In this document: positions 1-8,517 of the stretch, in pieces
How positions within the stretch are numbered: position 1 is the stretch's first letter
Layout: each line of letters begins with the position of its first letter
From: Candidatus Gastranaerophilales bacterium
Lineage (GTDB): Bacteria; Cyanobacteriota; Vampirovibrionia; Gastranaerophilales; Gastranaerophilaceae
Assembly (NCBI GenBank): GCA_947625305.1
Contig: CANQNW010000010.1
Span: 18,899-82,898, forward strand
Reading direction: 5' to 3'
DNA: 64,000 nt
The notes under the pieces: model-generated
The model's input: only the letters and a program-made list of their open reading frames with translations
Databases searched by the model: none
What the model was told of the DNA's origin: nothing
Position numbers and translations under genes: made by a program

Positions 1-1
1 C

Positions 2-1843
2 ATATTATTAATAGGGCTTTATTTCATCCCGATAAAAGGAATGATAAGATTTTTTGCTTATATGATTCCTTATTACATAATCGGCAATGATATAATAAAA
101 AAGGCTTATAAGGGGATAATAAATCTCAAACCGTTTGATGAATCACTGTTGATGGCAGTTGCAACACTCGGCGCAATTATTCTTGCAATATATAATGAAG
201 CCCATGGGCAGGCGGGCGATTATGTGGAAGCAATCGCTGTTATGCTTTTTTATCAAATCGGCGAGTTTTTTCAAAGTATCGCAGTTGCTAAAAGCAGAAA
301 AAATATAGCAGAATTAATGGATATACGACCTGACTATGCGAATATAGAAATAAACGGACAAATTCAAAAAATAAATCCCGATGAAGTTAAAATCGGGGAT
401 GTAATTATTGTAACGGCAGGAGAAAAAGTTCCGTTAGACGGTATTATTATTGAAGGTTCTTCTTCTTTAAATACTTCTGCTTTAACAGGGGAAAGCATTC
501 CCCGAGCCGTAAATGTTAATGATGAAATTATTTCGGGGTCTATTAATTTAAACGGTCTTTTAAAAGTCAAAGTTACGAAAAGTTTTGGTGATTCAACAGT
601 ATCAAAAGTATTAGAACTTGTAGAAAATGCAAGTTCAAAAAAATCAAAGTCTGAAAATTTTATAACAAAATTTGCAAGAGTTTATACTCCGTTTGTTGTT
701 TTTTCGGCACTTGCGCTTGCTATATTTCCGCCTGTTATAAGAGTTTTATTTTTAGACATGCCTGCGCAATGGAGTATCTGGATATACAGGGCATTAACAT
801 TTCTTGTAATTAGCTGTCCATGTGCATTAGTTGTAAGTATTCCGCTGACGTTTTTTGCGGGAATAGGGGGTGCATCAAGAGCGGGTATTTTAATTAAAGG
901 CTCAAACTATTTAGAAACCCTGTCAAAAGTAAAAACCATAGTATTTGATAAAACAGGGACATTAACAAAAGGAATTTTTGAAGTTAATGCGATACACCAT
1001 AACAAAATAGAGGAAGAAAAACTAATTGAATATGCAGCACTGGCAGAAAGTGCAAGCACGCACCCTATAGCGGTAAGTCTTAAAAAGGCATATAATAAAA
1101 AATTAGACTTATCAAGGGTTAAAGACATACAAGAAATAAGCGGAAACGGAATTATTGCGCAGATTGACGGCAGTGAAGTAATCGCAGGCAATGAGAAGAT
1201 AATGGAAAAATACGGTATTGAGCCTATAAAGTGTCATTCAATGGGAACAATTATTCACGTTGCAATAAATAAAGATTATATGGGTCATATAGTCATATCA
1301 GATGTTATAAAACCCGAATCTGAAAGTGCAATAGAAGAACTTAAGAAATCGGGTATAAAGAATTTAATTATGCTTACGGGTGATTTAAAGAATGTTGCGC
1401 AGGAGGTTGCGCAAAAACTCAAGATTGAGAAATTTTATGCCGAACTTTTGCCGAATGATAAGTTAAAAAAAGTTGAAGAAATTATAAATAATAAAAATAT
1501 TACAGCATTTGCGGGGGATGGGATAAACGATGCACCTGTTTTATCAAGAGCCGATATAGGAATTGCAATGGGGGCGATGGGATCTGATGCCGCTATTGAA
1601 GCAGCGGACGTTGTTTTAATGGATGATAATCCTTTAAAAATAGCATCAGCAATAAAAATCTCAAAAAAATGCCTGAATATAGTGAAACAAAATATATTGT
1701 TTGCGCTCGGAGTTAAATTTATCTGCCTGATTTTAGGAGCAATAGGTATTGCTAATATGTGGGCAGCAGTTTTTGCGGATGTAGGTGTAATGATTATATG
1801 TATTTTAAACTCATTTAGAGCATTATTTACAAAAAATTTATAA
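2..1843 (+). CDS. Heavy-metal P1B-type ATPase (Zn/Cd/Pb type), 5' end outside window
   Basis: Membrane pump that exports Zn2+/Cd2+/Pb2+ using ATP. The frame is open to the first codon of the window, so the N-terminus (metal-binding domain and first helices) lies upstream and this is a partial gene. Counting from the first ATG (position 41): actuator motif TGES near residue 149, metal-site CPC at about 259-261, phosphorylation motif DKTGT at 303, an HP motif near 342, and GDGINDAP at about 492. The last helices carry a Lys (ALGVK) and an Asp (FADVG), as in the P1B-2 (ZntA/CadA) group. The 3' end overlaps the convergent helicase gene by 6 bp. Subfamily is well supported; the exact metal is not. 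Confidence 0.93.
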   Translation: MLLIGLYFIPIKGMIRFFAYMIPYYIIGNDIIKKAYKGIINLKPFDESLLMAVATLGAIILAIYNEAHGQAGDYVEAIAVMLFYQIGEFFQSIAVAKSRKNIAELMDIRPDYANIEINGQIQKINPDEVKIGDVIIVTAGEKVPLDGIIIEGSSSLNTSALTGESIPRAVNVNDEIISGSINLNGLLKVKVTKSFGDSTVSKVLELVENASSKKSKSENFITKFARVYTPFVVFSALALAIFPPVIRVLFLDMPAQWSIWIYRALTFLVISCPCALVVSIPLTFFAGIGGASRAGILIKGSNYLETLSKVKTIVFDKTGTLTKGIFEVNAIHHNKIEEEKLIEYAALAESASTHPIAVSLKKAYNKKLDLSRVKDIQEISGNGIIAQIDGSEVIAGNEKIMEKYGIEPIKCHSMGTIIHVAINKDYMGHIVISDVIKPESESAIEELKKSGIKNLIMLTGDLKNVAQEVAQKLKIEKFYAELLPNDKLKKVEEIINNKNITAFAGDGINDAPVLSRADIGIAMGAMGSDAAIEAADVVLMDDNPLKIASAIKISKKCLNIVKQNILFALGVKFICLILGAIGIANMWAAVFADVGVMIICILNSFRALFTKNL

Positions 1844-4800
1844 AATATCCAACTCGCAAAATTCTTTAAATGCGCAATATTGACAAGTTTTTTCAGATTT
1901 TTCCGCAGGATTAAAATTCAAATCTTCAATATTTTTATACGCATAGGAAATCTTTTCTTCTATTATTTTATTATCTTCTTCGGTCAAATTTGTATAGTAG
2001 TTTTTAGAATAATCTTCAACAAATATAAGCCCCGCTCTTGAAACTTTTCTGTCAGGATACATTTTTTCAAAAGCATACTTGTAAAACCTAAGTTGATTTA
2101 AATAATTTTCGTACTTACCGCCATCCGATATACTGCTTTTAGATTTAGCGGAGTTAGTTTTATAATCATATAATTCGTATGTGCCATCGTGATTAATTTC
2201 AATTCTGTCTACAAAACCTTTTAAAAAGTGCTTTCCAAAGGGAACTAAGTTTATATTAAATTCGGTTGCAAATATTCTTGAAACAGGTATTTCGGTAAAT
2301 TTAAAATAAAGTCCATCAATGGATTTTTCGCCCCTTGCTTGAAGTTCATTACGTTTTTCAACAGATTCAAGCTTTTGCAGGCTTAAACCTTTCTTAAAGT
2401 TTTCATAAACTTGAACTTTAGAAGGATAACTACCTGTTTCTTTTGCCTGTTTGATTGTGAGTTCCATTGCCTTATGAAATGCAAGCCCGTAGCTTAAAAC
2501 TTGAGAAGAAAGTTCAAATACGGGGATTTTTAACAGGTTTGAATACAAAAATTCCCGAGGACAATTCAAATAAGAATTTAAAGAGCTCGGACTTAATACA
2601 AATTCTTTTATCCTTGCCCTCAATTCACCTTCAAATGCTTTTTTATAATCAAAACCAATTCTTGTAACGGAGGAGGTTAACTCTTTTAAATACTCTTCAT
2701 TTGAATATTCATGTTTATATGTTTCAACCAGATTATCTTTTTCATCAATAATATCAGATATATAAGATGTCATTTCCTGTGAAGCCCCGTCAATTACATT
2801 GGAGCAGGAAAGCATTAAATAATGTTTTGCCCTTGTAATTGCAACAAATAACAATCTTAAATGTTCGGATTTTTTAGCTGCTGCGGGGTCAACCAATTCA
2901 TCAGGCAAGTTTACAGGAAGCCGTTTTTTATCGGATATACTGCGGTTTTCCCATTTCTTTGATATTAAGTTAGGAATATATACATAATCAAATTCTCTGC
3001 CTTTTGACCCGTGAATAGTCAACAGCTGAACTGCATTCTGCGTATACTCTTCTTTATCTATCGTAATCGGGATTGCACTTTCAAAAGACATTTTTATATG
3101 TTCTATAAAATCGTTCAAAGTAACCATAGGATTTTTATCAATAAGTCCTTGGGCTTCATCAACTATTTTTTTTATGGCATATATATTGTCGGTTTTATTT
3201 ACATCGCAATGCACAAAATATTCTAATATTCCGGTTCTGTTAATTGTTTCAATTATTAAATTTTTAATATTTTCCGAGGATTTCAAATCCGTCAGATAAT
3301 TAAACGTATCAATAAAATTTTTAACTTTATCCGAGTTCTCCCAATTATGCGTTTTAAGATTTTCGGTAATATTTGTAATTAAGTCTTTATGATTATATCT
3401 GTTGCACTCAAGCAGGAAATTATAATCAACAGGATTAAATTCAAAGGGTTTTGCTAAAAGCAGTGCAAACATCTTATCTGCATACATAACATAGTTTTCA
3501 AGTGTTTGAAGATAAAAATATACTAAAATGGAAGAACGAATATCAAAAATATTTTTATTAACTTTTACCTGATATTGAATATTTTCAGCTTCTAAAAGCT
3601 TGGCAAATGTTGTAAGTTCATCATTATCCCTCGTTAAAACAGCAACTTTTGACAAATCTTTTTCACCGTTGTCGTTAAGTGGAAAATCCTCGGAATTAAT
3701 TTGTTTTTTTATATCCGAAATAATAAAATTATTTTCCTGCTTAATGTCGCTGAAACCGTGGATTTGAATTTTTTTATTTAAAGGAATAATTTTAGGATTT
3801 TTAGCAGTCAGCCTTTTAGAAATTTTATAATTTGAAAAATCCTTATTAAATTCGAGCCTTGAAGAATCTTGAGAAATAAGCTTGTTGCTGAAATCCAAAA
3901 TATTTTGAGTTGACCTGTTATTTTCGTTAAGGCAGATGACTTTCGTTTGGGGATATTTTATTAAAAACTTTTGCAGAGTATCCGTTTTTGCGCCCTGAAA
4001 CTCATATATTATCTGATCATCATCACCTACAACAAAAATATTATTATGCCCTGCGCCTTGCGCAAGCTTAAATACAATGTCGTTTTCGGAATAGTTGGTA
4101 TCCTGATATTCATCAACCAAAATATATTCAAATTGAGAAGAAACTCTTTTTAAAAGCACATCATTTGTTTCAAACGTATCAATAACAAGAGAAATCATAT
4201 CATCAAAATCGATAAAATTATTTTTTTTGAGGTTTATGTCATAGGCTTCATAAATATCCCAAGCCTCTTTTGCCTTACCCATTTTTCTTTTATGAGAATC
4301 AATTTTAGTAAGGAAAGTAGGAACAAGCCTTCCTTTTTGCTCCCTTTCAATATATTCTGAATTTAATAAATCCATCTGCCCCTGCCAGTCGGGATGTGTA
4401 TTTAAGTTATTAAAATACTCCTCCTTTGTAATTCGAGAAGATTTAATCTCTTTAACACAACCTATAAGTTCAGGTATAAAATGATAAGCATCACCCCATT
4501 TTGTTCTGTAAAATTCAGGATTTACTTCATCAATTGCATCTTTCATTAAAGTTCGTTTTGTAAGTTCATCAACCAAACTTACCCCGTTTAAAAGTTCAAA
4601 TTCTTCAGGATTGTTCTTTATTATCTCATTACAAAAAGAATGATAAGTATTAACGGTAACAGCTGATGCTCTTGCGCCGATTTCACTGACAACCCTTGCT
4701 TTCATTTCATTGGCAGCAGTATTTGAAAAGGTTAAACATAAAACGGAAGAAGGGTTAATTCCCGTTTCAAGCATATGTTTAATCCTCTGAATAACCGTAA

Positions 4801-4912
4801 ATGTTTTACCCGTCCCGGGGCCGGCTAAAACCATAACAGGCCCGTTTAAGGTATCAATACATTCCTGCTGTTTCAGATTGGGGGATATTTTTTTTATTTC
4901 TTTCTCACTCAT
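1838..4912 (-). CDS. UvrD-like SF1 helicase fused to a C-terminal PD-(D/E)XK Fe-S nuclease
   Basis: ATP-dependent DNA helicase/exonuclease, probably for double-strand break processing. Walker A GPGTGKT lies at residues 31-37, the Walker B/motif II VDEYQDTN in the first third, and late helicase motifs (TIHGSKGREF, VAITRAKHYL) around residues 640-710. The last ~240 residues look like the RecB/AddB/Cas4-type nuclease: a Cys in LNCPREF, the DYKT metal-binding core, and a closing C-x2-C-x5-C cluster in the last 20 residues, which would make a four-Cys Fe-S site. One chain therefore combines helicase and Fe-S nuclease features seen separately in AddA and AddB. No Shine-Dalgarno is visible; a TAAAAT hexamer sits 6 nt before the ATG, so the mRNA may be leaderless. 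Confidence 0.9.
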   Translation of the reverse strand: MSEKEIKKISPNLKQQECIDTLNGPVMVLAGPGTGKTFTVIQRIKHMLETGINPSSVLCLTFSNTAANEMKARVVSEIGARASAVTVNTYHSFCNEIIKNNPEEFELLNGVSLVDELTKRTLMKDAIDEVNPEFYRTKWGDAYHFIPELIGCVKEIKSSRITKEEYFNNLNTHPDWQGQMDLLNSEYIEREQKGRLVPTFLTKIDSHKRKMGKAKEAWDIYEAYDINLKKNNFIDFDDMISLVIDTFETNDVLLKRVSSQFEYILVDEYQDTNYSENDIVFKLAQGAGHNNIFVVGDDDQIIYEFQGAKTDTLQKFLIKYPQTKVICLNENNRSTQNILDFSNKLISQDSSRLEFNKDFSNYKISKRLTAKNPKIIPLNKKIQIHGFSDIKQENNFIISDIKKQINSEDFPLNDNGEKDLSKVAVLTRDNDELTTFAKLLEAENIQYQVKVNKNIFDIRSSILVYFYLQTLENYVMYADKMFALLLAKPFEFNPVDYNFLLECNRYNHKDLITNITENLKTHNWENSDKVKNFIDTFNYLTDLKSSENIKNLIIETINRTGILEYFVHCDVNKTDNIYAIKKIVDEAQGLIDKNPMVTLNDFIEHIKMSFESAIPITIDKEEYTQNAVQLLTIHGSKGREFDYVYIPNLISKKWENRSISDKKRLPVNLPDELVDPAAAKKSEHLRLLFVAITRAKHYLMLSCSNVIDGASQEMTSYISDIIDEKDNLVETYKHEYSNEEYLKELTSSVTRIGFDYKKAFEGELRARIKEFVLSPSSLNSYLNCPREFLYSNLLKIPVFELSSQVLSYGLAFHKAMELTIKQAKETGSYPSKVQVYENFKKGLSLQKLESVEKRNELQARGEKSIDGLYFKFTEIPVSRIFATEFNINLVPFGKHFLKGFVDRIEINHDGTYELYDYKTNSAKSKSSISDGGKYENYLNQLRFYKYAFEKMYPDRKVSRAGLIFVEDYSKNYYTNLTEEDNKIIEEKISYAYKNIEDLNFNPAEKSEKTCQYCAFKEFCELDIL

Positions 4913-4975
4913 ATAAATATTTTACACTAATTAAAAAAACAAACAATGAGGTTATTTTTATGTTATTTATAAATT

Positions 4976-5401
4976 ATGGAAATGAATAAACAGGGAAAAC
5001 AATTTTTTAATTTTATCATCGGATTTTTAATTTTAATCGGATTTTATTTTTTAAGTTTTTATATATTAAAACTATTACACATTTCTTTTCCGCCTGCGAT
5101 TTTAGGTTTAATTCTATTTTCTTTTGCTCTTATTGAAGGGATTATAAAAGAAAGTTGGATAAAAGATGCTTGCGGGTTTTTAATTAATAATATGGCAATG
5201 TTTCTTGTTCCTTTTATTGGCGGTCTTATTGTTTATAAATCTTTATTAATGAAAAATTGGCTTGTTATTTTGGTGGTAATTTTTATTTCAACGACTGTCA
5301 TTATTGCAGTTACAGGGTTATTTGTAGAATGGGGAATAAAGCTTTTAAGACTAAATAAAATGAAAACAGTTAATAAAAATAAGGAATTAAATCATGATTA
5401 A
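4976..5401 (+). CDS. lrgA: LrgA/CidA family membrane protein
   Basis: Small integral membrane protein of the LrgA/CidA family, holin-like proteins tied to murein hydrolase export and cell lysis or to small-molecule transport. 141 residues with four hydrophobic segments and the family motif around FPPAILGLILF. The next gene is its usual LrgB partner, overlapping by 8 bp. The start is uncertain: ATG 4976 has no Shine-Dalgarno, and a second ATG at 4982 is 8 nt after a TATAAA hexamer and could be a leaderless start. The gene is divergent from the helicase-nuclease gene. Confidence 0.85.
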   Translation: MEMNKQGKQFFNFIIGFLILIGFYFLSFYILKLLHISFPPAILGLILFSFALIEGIIKESWIKDACGFLINNMAMFLVPFIGGLIVYKSLLMKNWLVILVVIFISTTVIIAVTGLFVEWGIKLLRLNKMKTVNKNKELNHD

Positions 5402-6083
5402 TCCTTTTGGCTTGATAATTACTGTTTTATACTTTAAACTTGGTCAATTCTGCAAGAGAATTAAATTCATAGGGAAGTTCCCGCCTATTGTTATTGCAGG
5501 TATTTTATTAATAATTACTTTAAAAATATTTAAAATTGATTTTGATAAATATAATGAAAGTGCTTGCTACTTAACACTTTGCTTAATTCCCGCAACAATT
5601 GCACTCGGATACCCCATATATAAGAATTTAGAACTTTTGAAAAAATATAAAAGAATAATATATAGTGCCTTTTTTGTAGCAACAGTTACGGCAATTTTAG
5701 CTACTTATATCATAGCAAAATTTTGTCATAGCGAATTAAATATAATTGAATCTATGCTTCCTAAATCCGTAACAGCCCCTATTGCAATAGAAATATCAAA
5801 AATGGCAGACGGGATTCCCGAATTAACTGCCTGCGTGGTTGTTTTAACAGGAGTATTCGGAGCAATGTTCGGACATAAAATATTAAATTTGATAAAAGTA
5901 AAAAGTGATATTGCTATAGGATTGTCAATAGGGGCGGCAAGCCACATTATAGGCAGCGCAAAATGTGTTGAAACAAAACACGAAAAGCAAATAGCAATGG
6001 CATCTGTGGCTCTTGTTATCGTAGGAATTTTAACAACAATAACAGTTCCTTTGTTTTTGTATATTATAGGTTCCTTTAATTAA
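5394..6083 (+). CDS. lrgB: LrgB/CidB family membrane protein
   Basis: Multi-pass partner of LrgA/CidA. 229 residues, mostly hydrophobic. The conserved LrgB core is visible: PKSVTAPIA near residues 123-131, followed by a glycine-rich stretch (VLTGVFGAMFG) and GAASHIIGSAKC. It overlaps lrgA by 8 bp, so the two are translationally coupled. Known family members act in murein hydrolase regulation or metabolite export at the inner membrane; which applies here cannot be told from sequence. Confidence 0.9.
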   Translation: MINPFGLIITVLYFKLGQFCKRIKFIGKFPPIVIAGILLIITLKIFKIDFDKYNESACYLTLCLIPATIALGYPIYKNLELLKKYKRIIYSAFFVATVTAILATYIIAKFCHSELNIIESMLPKSVTAPIAIEISKMADGIPELTACVVVLTGVFGAMFGHKILNLIKVKSDIAIGLSIGAASHIIGSAKCVETKHEKQIAMASVALVIVGILTTITVPLFLYIIGSFN

Positions 6084-6114
6084 GTTTAATTGTTAATAAC
6101 ATCAAAAAAACAAA

Positions 6115-6202
6115 CGGAGAGGGCGAGATTCGAACTCGCGGTAGAGTTATCCCCTACACAGACGTTCCAGGTCTGCACCTTAAACCGCTCGGACACCTCT
6201 CC
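6115..6202 (-). tRNA. tRNA-Ser (anticodon GGA)
   Basis: Read on the minus strand: a 7-bp acceptor stem (GGAGAGG/CCTCTCC), discriminator G, D-arm GTCCGAGCGGTTTAAGG, anticodon stem CAGAC/GTCTG with loop CTGGAAC (anticodon GGA, reads UCC/UCU), a long variable arm typical of serine tRNAs, and T-arm GCGAG-TTCGAAT-CTCGC. No CCA is encoded. It shares its acceptor stem and D-arm with the tRNA-Ser(CGA) at 48.7 kb. Confidence 0.96.
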
Positions 6203-6250
6203 ATTGCTGTTTACTATATATTAACGGATTCAAAGTTTAATGTAAATATT

Positions 6251-6592
6251 TTATTTACTTTTCTTTTCTTTAAATAATCTGTCTAATTGTTTTATTAATA
6301 TAGAATAATATTTCAATTCAGAATCTGTTGCTCTGTTTAATATTTTTAAAATTCCGTTTTTTATTATATTGTTTTCTGTTGGAATTTCGTAATCAAAATC
6401 CTTCATTTGTACACCAAGTACATCCATAATTTTTACGAAATTTTCAAACATGGGATAATGAACACCGGTTTCAATTTTTGATATTTGCTTTTCAGTAATT
6501 CCTACTTTTTCGGCTAAATCGTTCTGGGTCATACCTCTCATTAATCTGTATTTTTTTATTTGTTCTCCTATTTTTAATTTTGAATTTTTCAT
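6251..6592 (-). CDS. XRE-family helix-turn-helix regulator
   Basis: DNA-binding regulator of 113 residues. An N-terminal HTH_3 domain covers about residues 6-65 (GEQIKKYRLMRGMTQNDLAEKVGITEKQISKIETG), followed by a short acidic/basic tail. The start at ATG 6592 is chosen because GGAGA lies just upstream; a TTG four codons earlier would place the start before the ribosome-binding site. It stands alone between tRNA-Ser and the divergent phospholipase D gene, which it may or may not control. Target unknown. Confidence 0.88.
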   Translation of the reverse strand: MKNSKLKIGEQIKKYRLMRGMTQNDLAEKVGITEKQISKIETGVHYPMFENFVKIMDVLGVQMKDFDYEIPTENNIIKNGILKILNRATDSELKYYSILIKQLDRLFKEKKSK

Positions 6593-6749
6593 ACTTCTCC
6601 ACAATACAACACTATATTACAATCTTATTGCCTTTAGGCAATAAATAAAACTCTTTTTAACGCACAAATTACATTTTATATTTTCCTCTTTTAACTAGTA
6701 TTTATCTATAAAATTAGGAAAAACTTTTAATATTTTTGATAATTTCATG

Positions 6750-6755
6750 TATAAT
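6750..6755 (+). promoter_or_regulatory. -10 hexamer (TATAAT) for leaderless PLD gene
   Basis: Perfect TATAAT, 7 nt before ATG 6763, with no Shine-Dalgarno between them. Transcription would start at about the A of the start codon. Inferred from spacing; no clear -35 box is visible. Confidence 0.55.
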
Positions 6756-6762
6756 AAACTGT

Positions 6763-8517
6763 ATGAAAAAATTTTTTGTTGTTCTATTTGTTATTTGCTT
6801 TACAATTTTAACATTTTACATTCCCTATTATAAAAATAATTATTATAAGGTATTAAAAATTGTATCGCCTGCTGAAATTTATGTTGATTATAATAAGAAT
6901 TTTATTTTTGATGAAACTGAGCCTATAAAAATTAATAATATTTATTATATTGATAGAAATACTGATTTATCAAAATATCCCCTATTAAAAGACCTTAGCG
7001 AAAAAGAAAAATTATTTCTTGACTATAATGCTCGAAAAACAGCCAAAAATTTATTAAATAACAAATTTGTAAAAATTAAAGATAATAACATTGTTATTAA
7101 AAATGAAAAATATGTAAATCTTTTGATGAATTCAGGGCTTTTCTTTGATGAAACAGAAAACTCACAAAGAAATATTATAAAAACAGTTAAACAAATTAAC
7201 TTTGATAATTATGTTTTATATAACATCAGGAGCAGAAAATATCACTCTTTAGACTGTCCTGAGGCATATAAAGTTAAAAACTATAAAATTATAAAAAAAT
7301 CTGATTTAAACGAAAATTTTATTCCCTGCAGAAATTGTATTCTTCATAGTGGAGAAAATATAAAACAAACAGACAATGTAAACAGAAATAATATACAAGA
7401 AATCTTTGAATTAGAAAATATAAAAATTTATTTTCTTGATTTAAATAAAATAATGAAACCGTCATATAAATGTCAAACACAAGCCTGTATTGCATTAAAG
7501 AAGGAAATTGATAATACACAAAATACTTTAGATATTGCGATTTACGGAATTGATAATCAGCCTGAAATATTTAATTCAATTGTAAATGCAAAGAAACGGG
7601 GTGTAAAAATAAGGGCTGTTTTTGATTATGATAAAAATAATTTTAATTACTATAAAGATACGGAAAAACTACAAAAGATAATTGGCAGTTATAATACCGA
7701 TAAAGAATATGACCATAATAACAGAAGTGCAATTATGCATAATAAATTTTTTATTTTTGACAATAAAAAAGTATTTACGGGAAGCACCAATATAACATCA
7801 ACAGGCATTACGGGATTTAATGAAAATCTTTCGGTATTAATTAACTCTGTACAGACTGCGGAAATATTTAAAAAAGAATTTGAACAAATGTATAACGGCA
7901 AATTTCACACTGAAAAATGTTCTTTCCCCAAAAAAGAAATAAGTATAAATAAAAATACGAAAATAAAAGTATTATTTTCTCCTCAAGACAAAATAATAAC
8001 CGAAAGTATTATCCCGCATATATCAAAGGCAAAAGAGTATATTTATATTCCAATATTTTTTATAACAAAAAAAGAACTTATAACAGCCCTCACTGATGCA
8101 CATAAGAGGGGAGTTGAAATAAAAGTTATAAATGATGCAACAAATGCACATACAAAATATTCAATCCATAAAGAACTCAGAAATGCGGGAATAAAAGTAA
8201 AAACAGAAAATTACGCAGGTAAACTGCATTCCAAAACAGTTATAATCGATGATGAATATTCAATAATCGGTTCAATGAATTTCTCTAATAACGGTGAAAA
8301 AAGAAATGATGAAAATGTTTTAATAATCCGTAATAAAGAAATAACAAAATATTTGAAACAAGTATTTTTATACTTATGGAATAAAATTCCAGATAAATAT
8401 GAAAAATACGACCCAAAAGCGGAATCCACAGAATCAATAGGCTCTTGTTATGATAATATTGATAACGACTACGATGATAAAACAGATATGCAGGATGAAG
8501 GCTGTTTAATACATTAA
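6763..8517 (+). CDS. Exported phospholipase D-family protein with Cys/His and Asp-rich modules
   Basis: 584-residue protein, probably a secreted or membrane-anchored phosphodiesterase/nuclease. One N-terminal hydrophobic segment (KKFFVVLFVICFTILTF) is an uncleaved signal or anchor. At mid-protein there is a YHSLDC...CRNC motif of the kind found beside nuclease domains. Two HxKx4D catalytic motifs follow (HNKFFIFD and HSKTVIID), each with the following GS...N of PLD enzymes, so both half-sites look intact. The C-terminus ends in an Asp/Asn-rich CYDNIDNDYDDK...DEGC stretch, like calcium-binding loops bounded by two Cys. The start is ATG 6763 rather than the in-frame TTG nine codons upstream, because a TATAAT box ends 7 nt before it. 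Substrate (lipid or DNA) is unresolved. Confidence 0.85.
   Translation: MKKFFVVLFVICFTILTFYIPYYKNNYYKVLKIVSPAEIYVDYNKNFIFDETEPIKINNIYYIDRNTDLSKYPLLKDLSEKEKLFLDYNARKTAKNLLNNKFVKIKDNNIVIKNEKYVNLLMNSGLFFDETENSQRNIIKTVKQINFDNYVLYNIRSRKYHSLDCPEAYKVKNYKIIKKSDLNENFIPCRNCILHSGENIKQTDNVNRNNIQEIFELENIKIYFLDLNKIMKPSYKCQTQACIALKKEIDNTQNTLDIAIYGIDNQPEIFNSIVNAKKRGVKIRAVFDYDKNNFNYYKDTEKLQKIIGSYNTDKEYDHNNRSAIMHNKFFIFDNKKVFTGSTNITSTGITGFNENLSVLINSVQTAEIFKKEFEQMYNGKFHTEKCSFPKKEISINKNTKIKVLFSPQDKIITESIIPHISKAKEYIYIPIFFITKKELITALTDAHKRGVEIKVINDATNAHTKYSIHKELRNAGIKVKTENYAGKLHSKTVIIDDEYSIIGSMNFSNNGEKRNDENVLIIRNKEITKYLKQVFLYLWNKIPDKYEKYDPKAESTESIGSCYDNIDNDYDDKTDMQDEGCLIH

Noticed and set aside
907..1191. Antisense frames inside long genes (for example within the P-type ATPase, glmS, uvrD-like and polyferredoxin genes)
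   Set aside because: They mirror the codon pattern of the real gene on the other strand, lack SDs and match no protein-like pattern.
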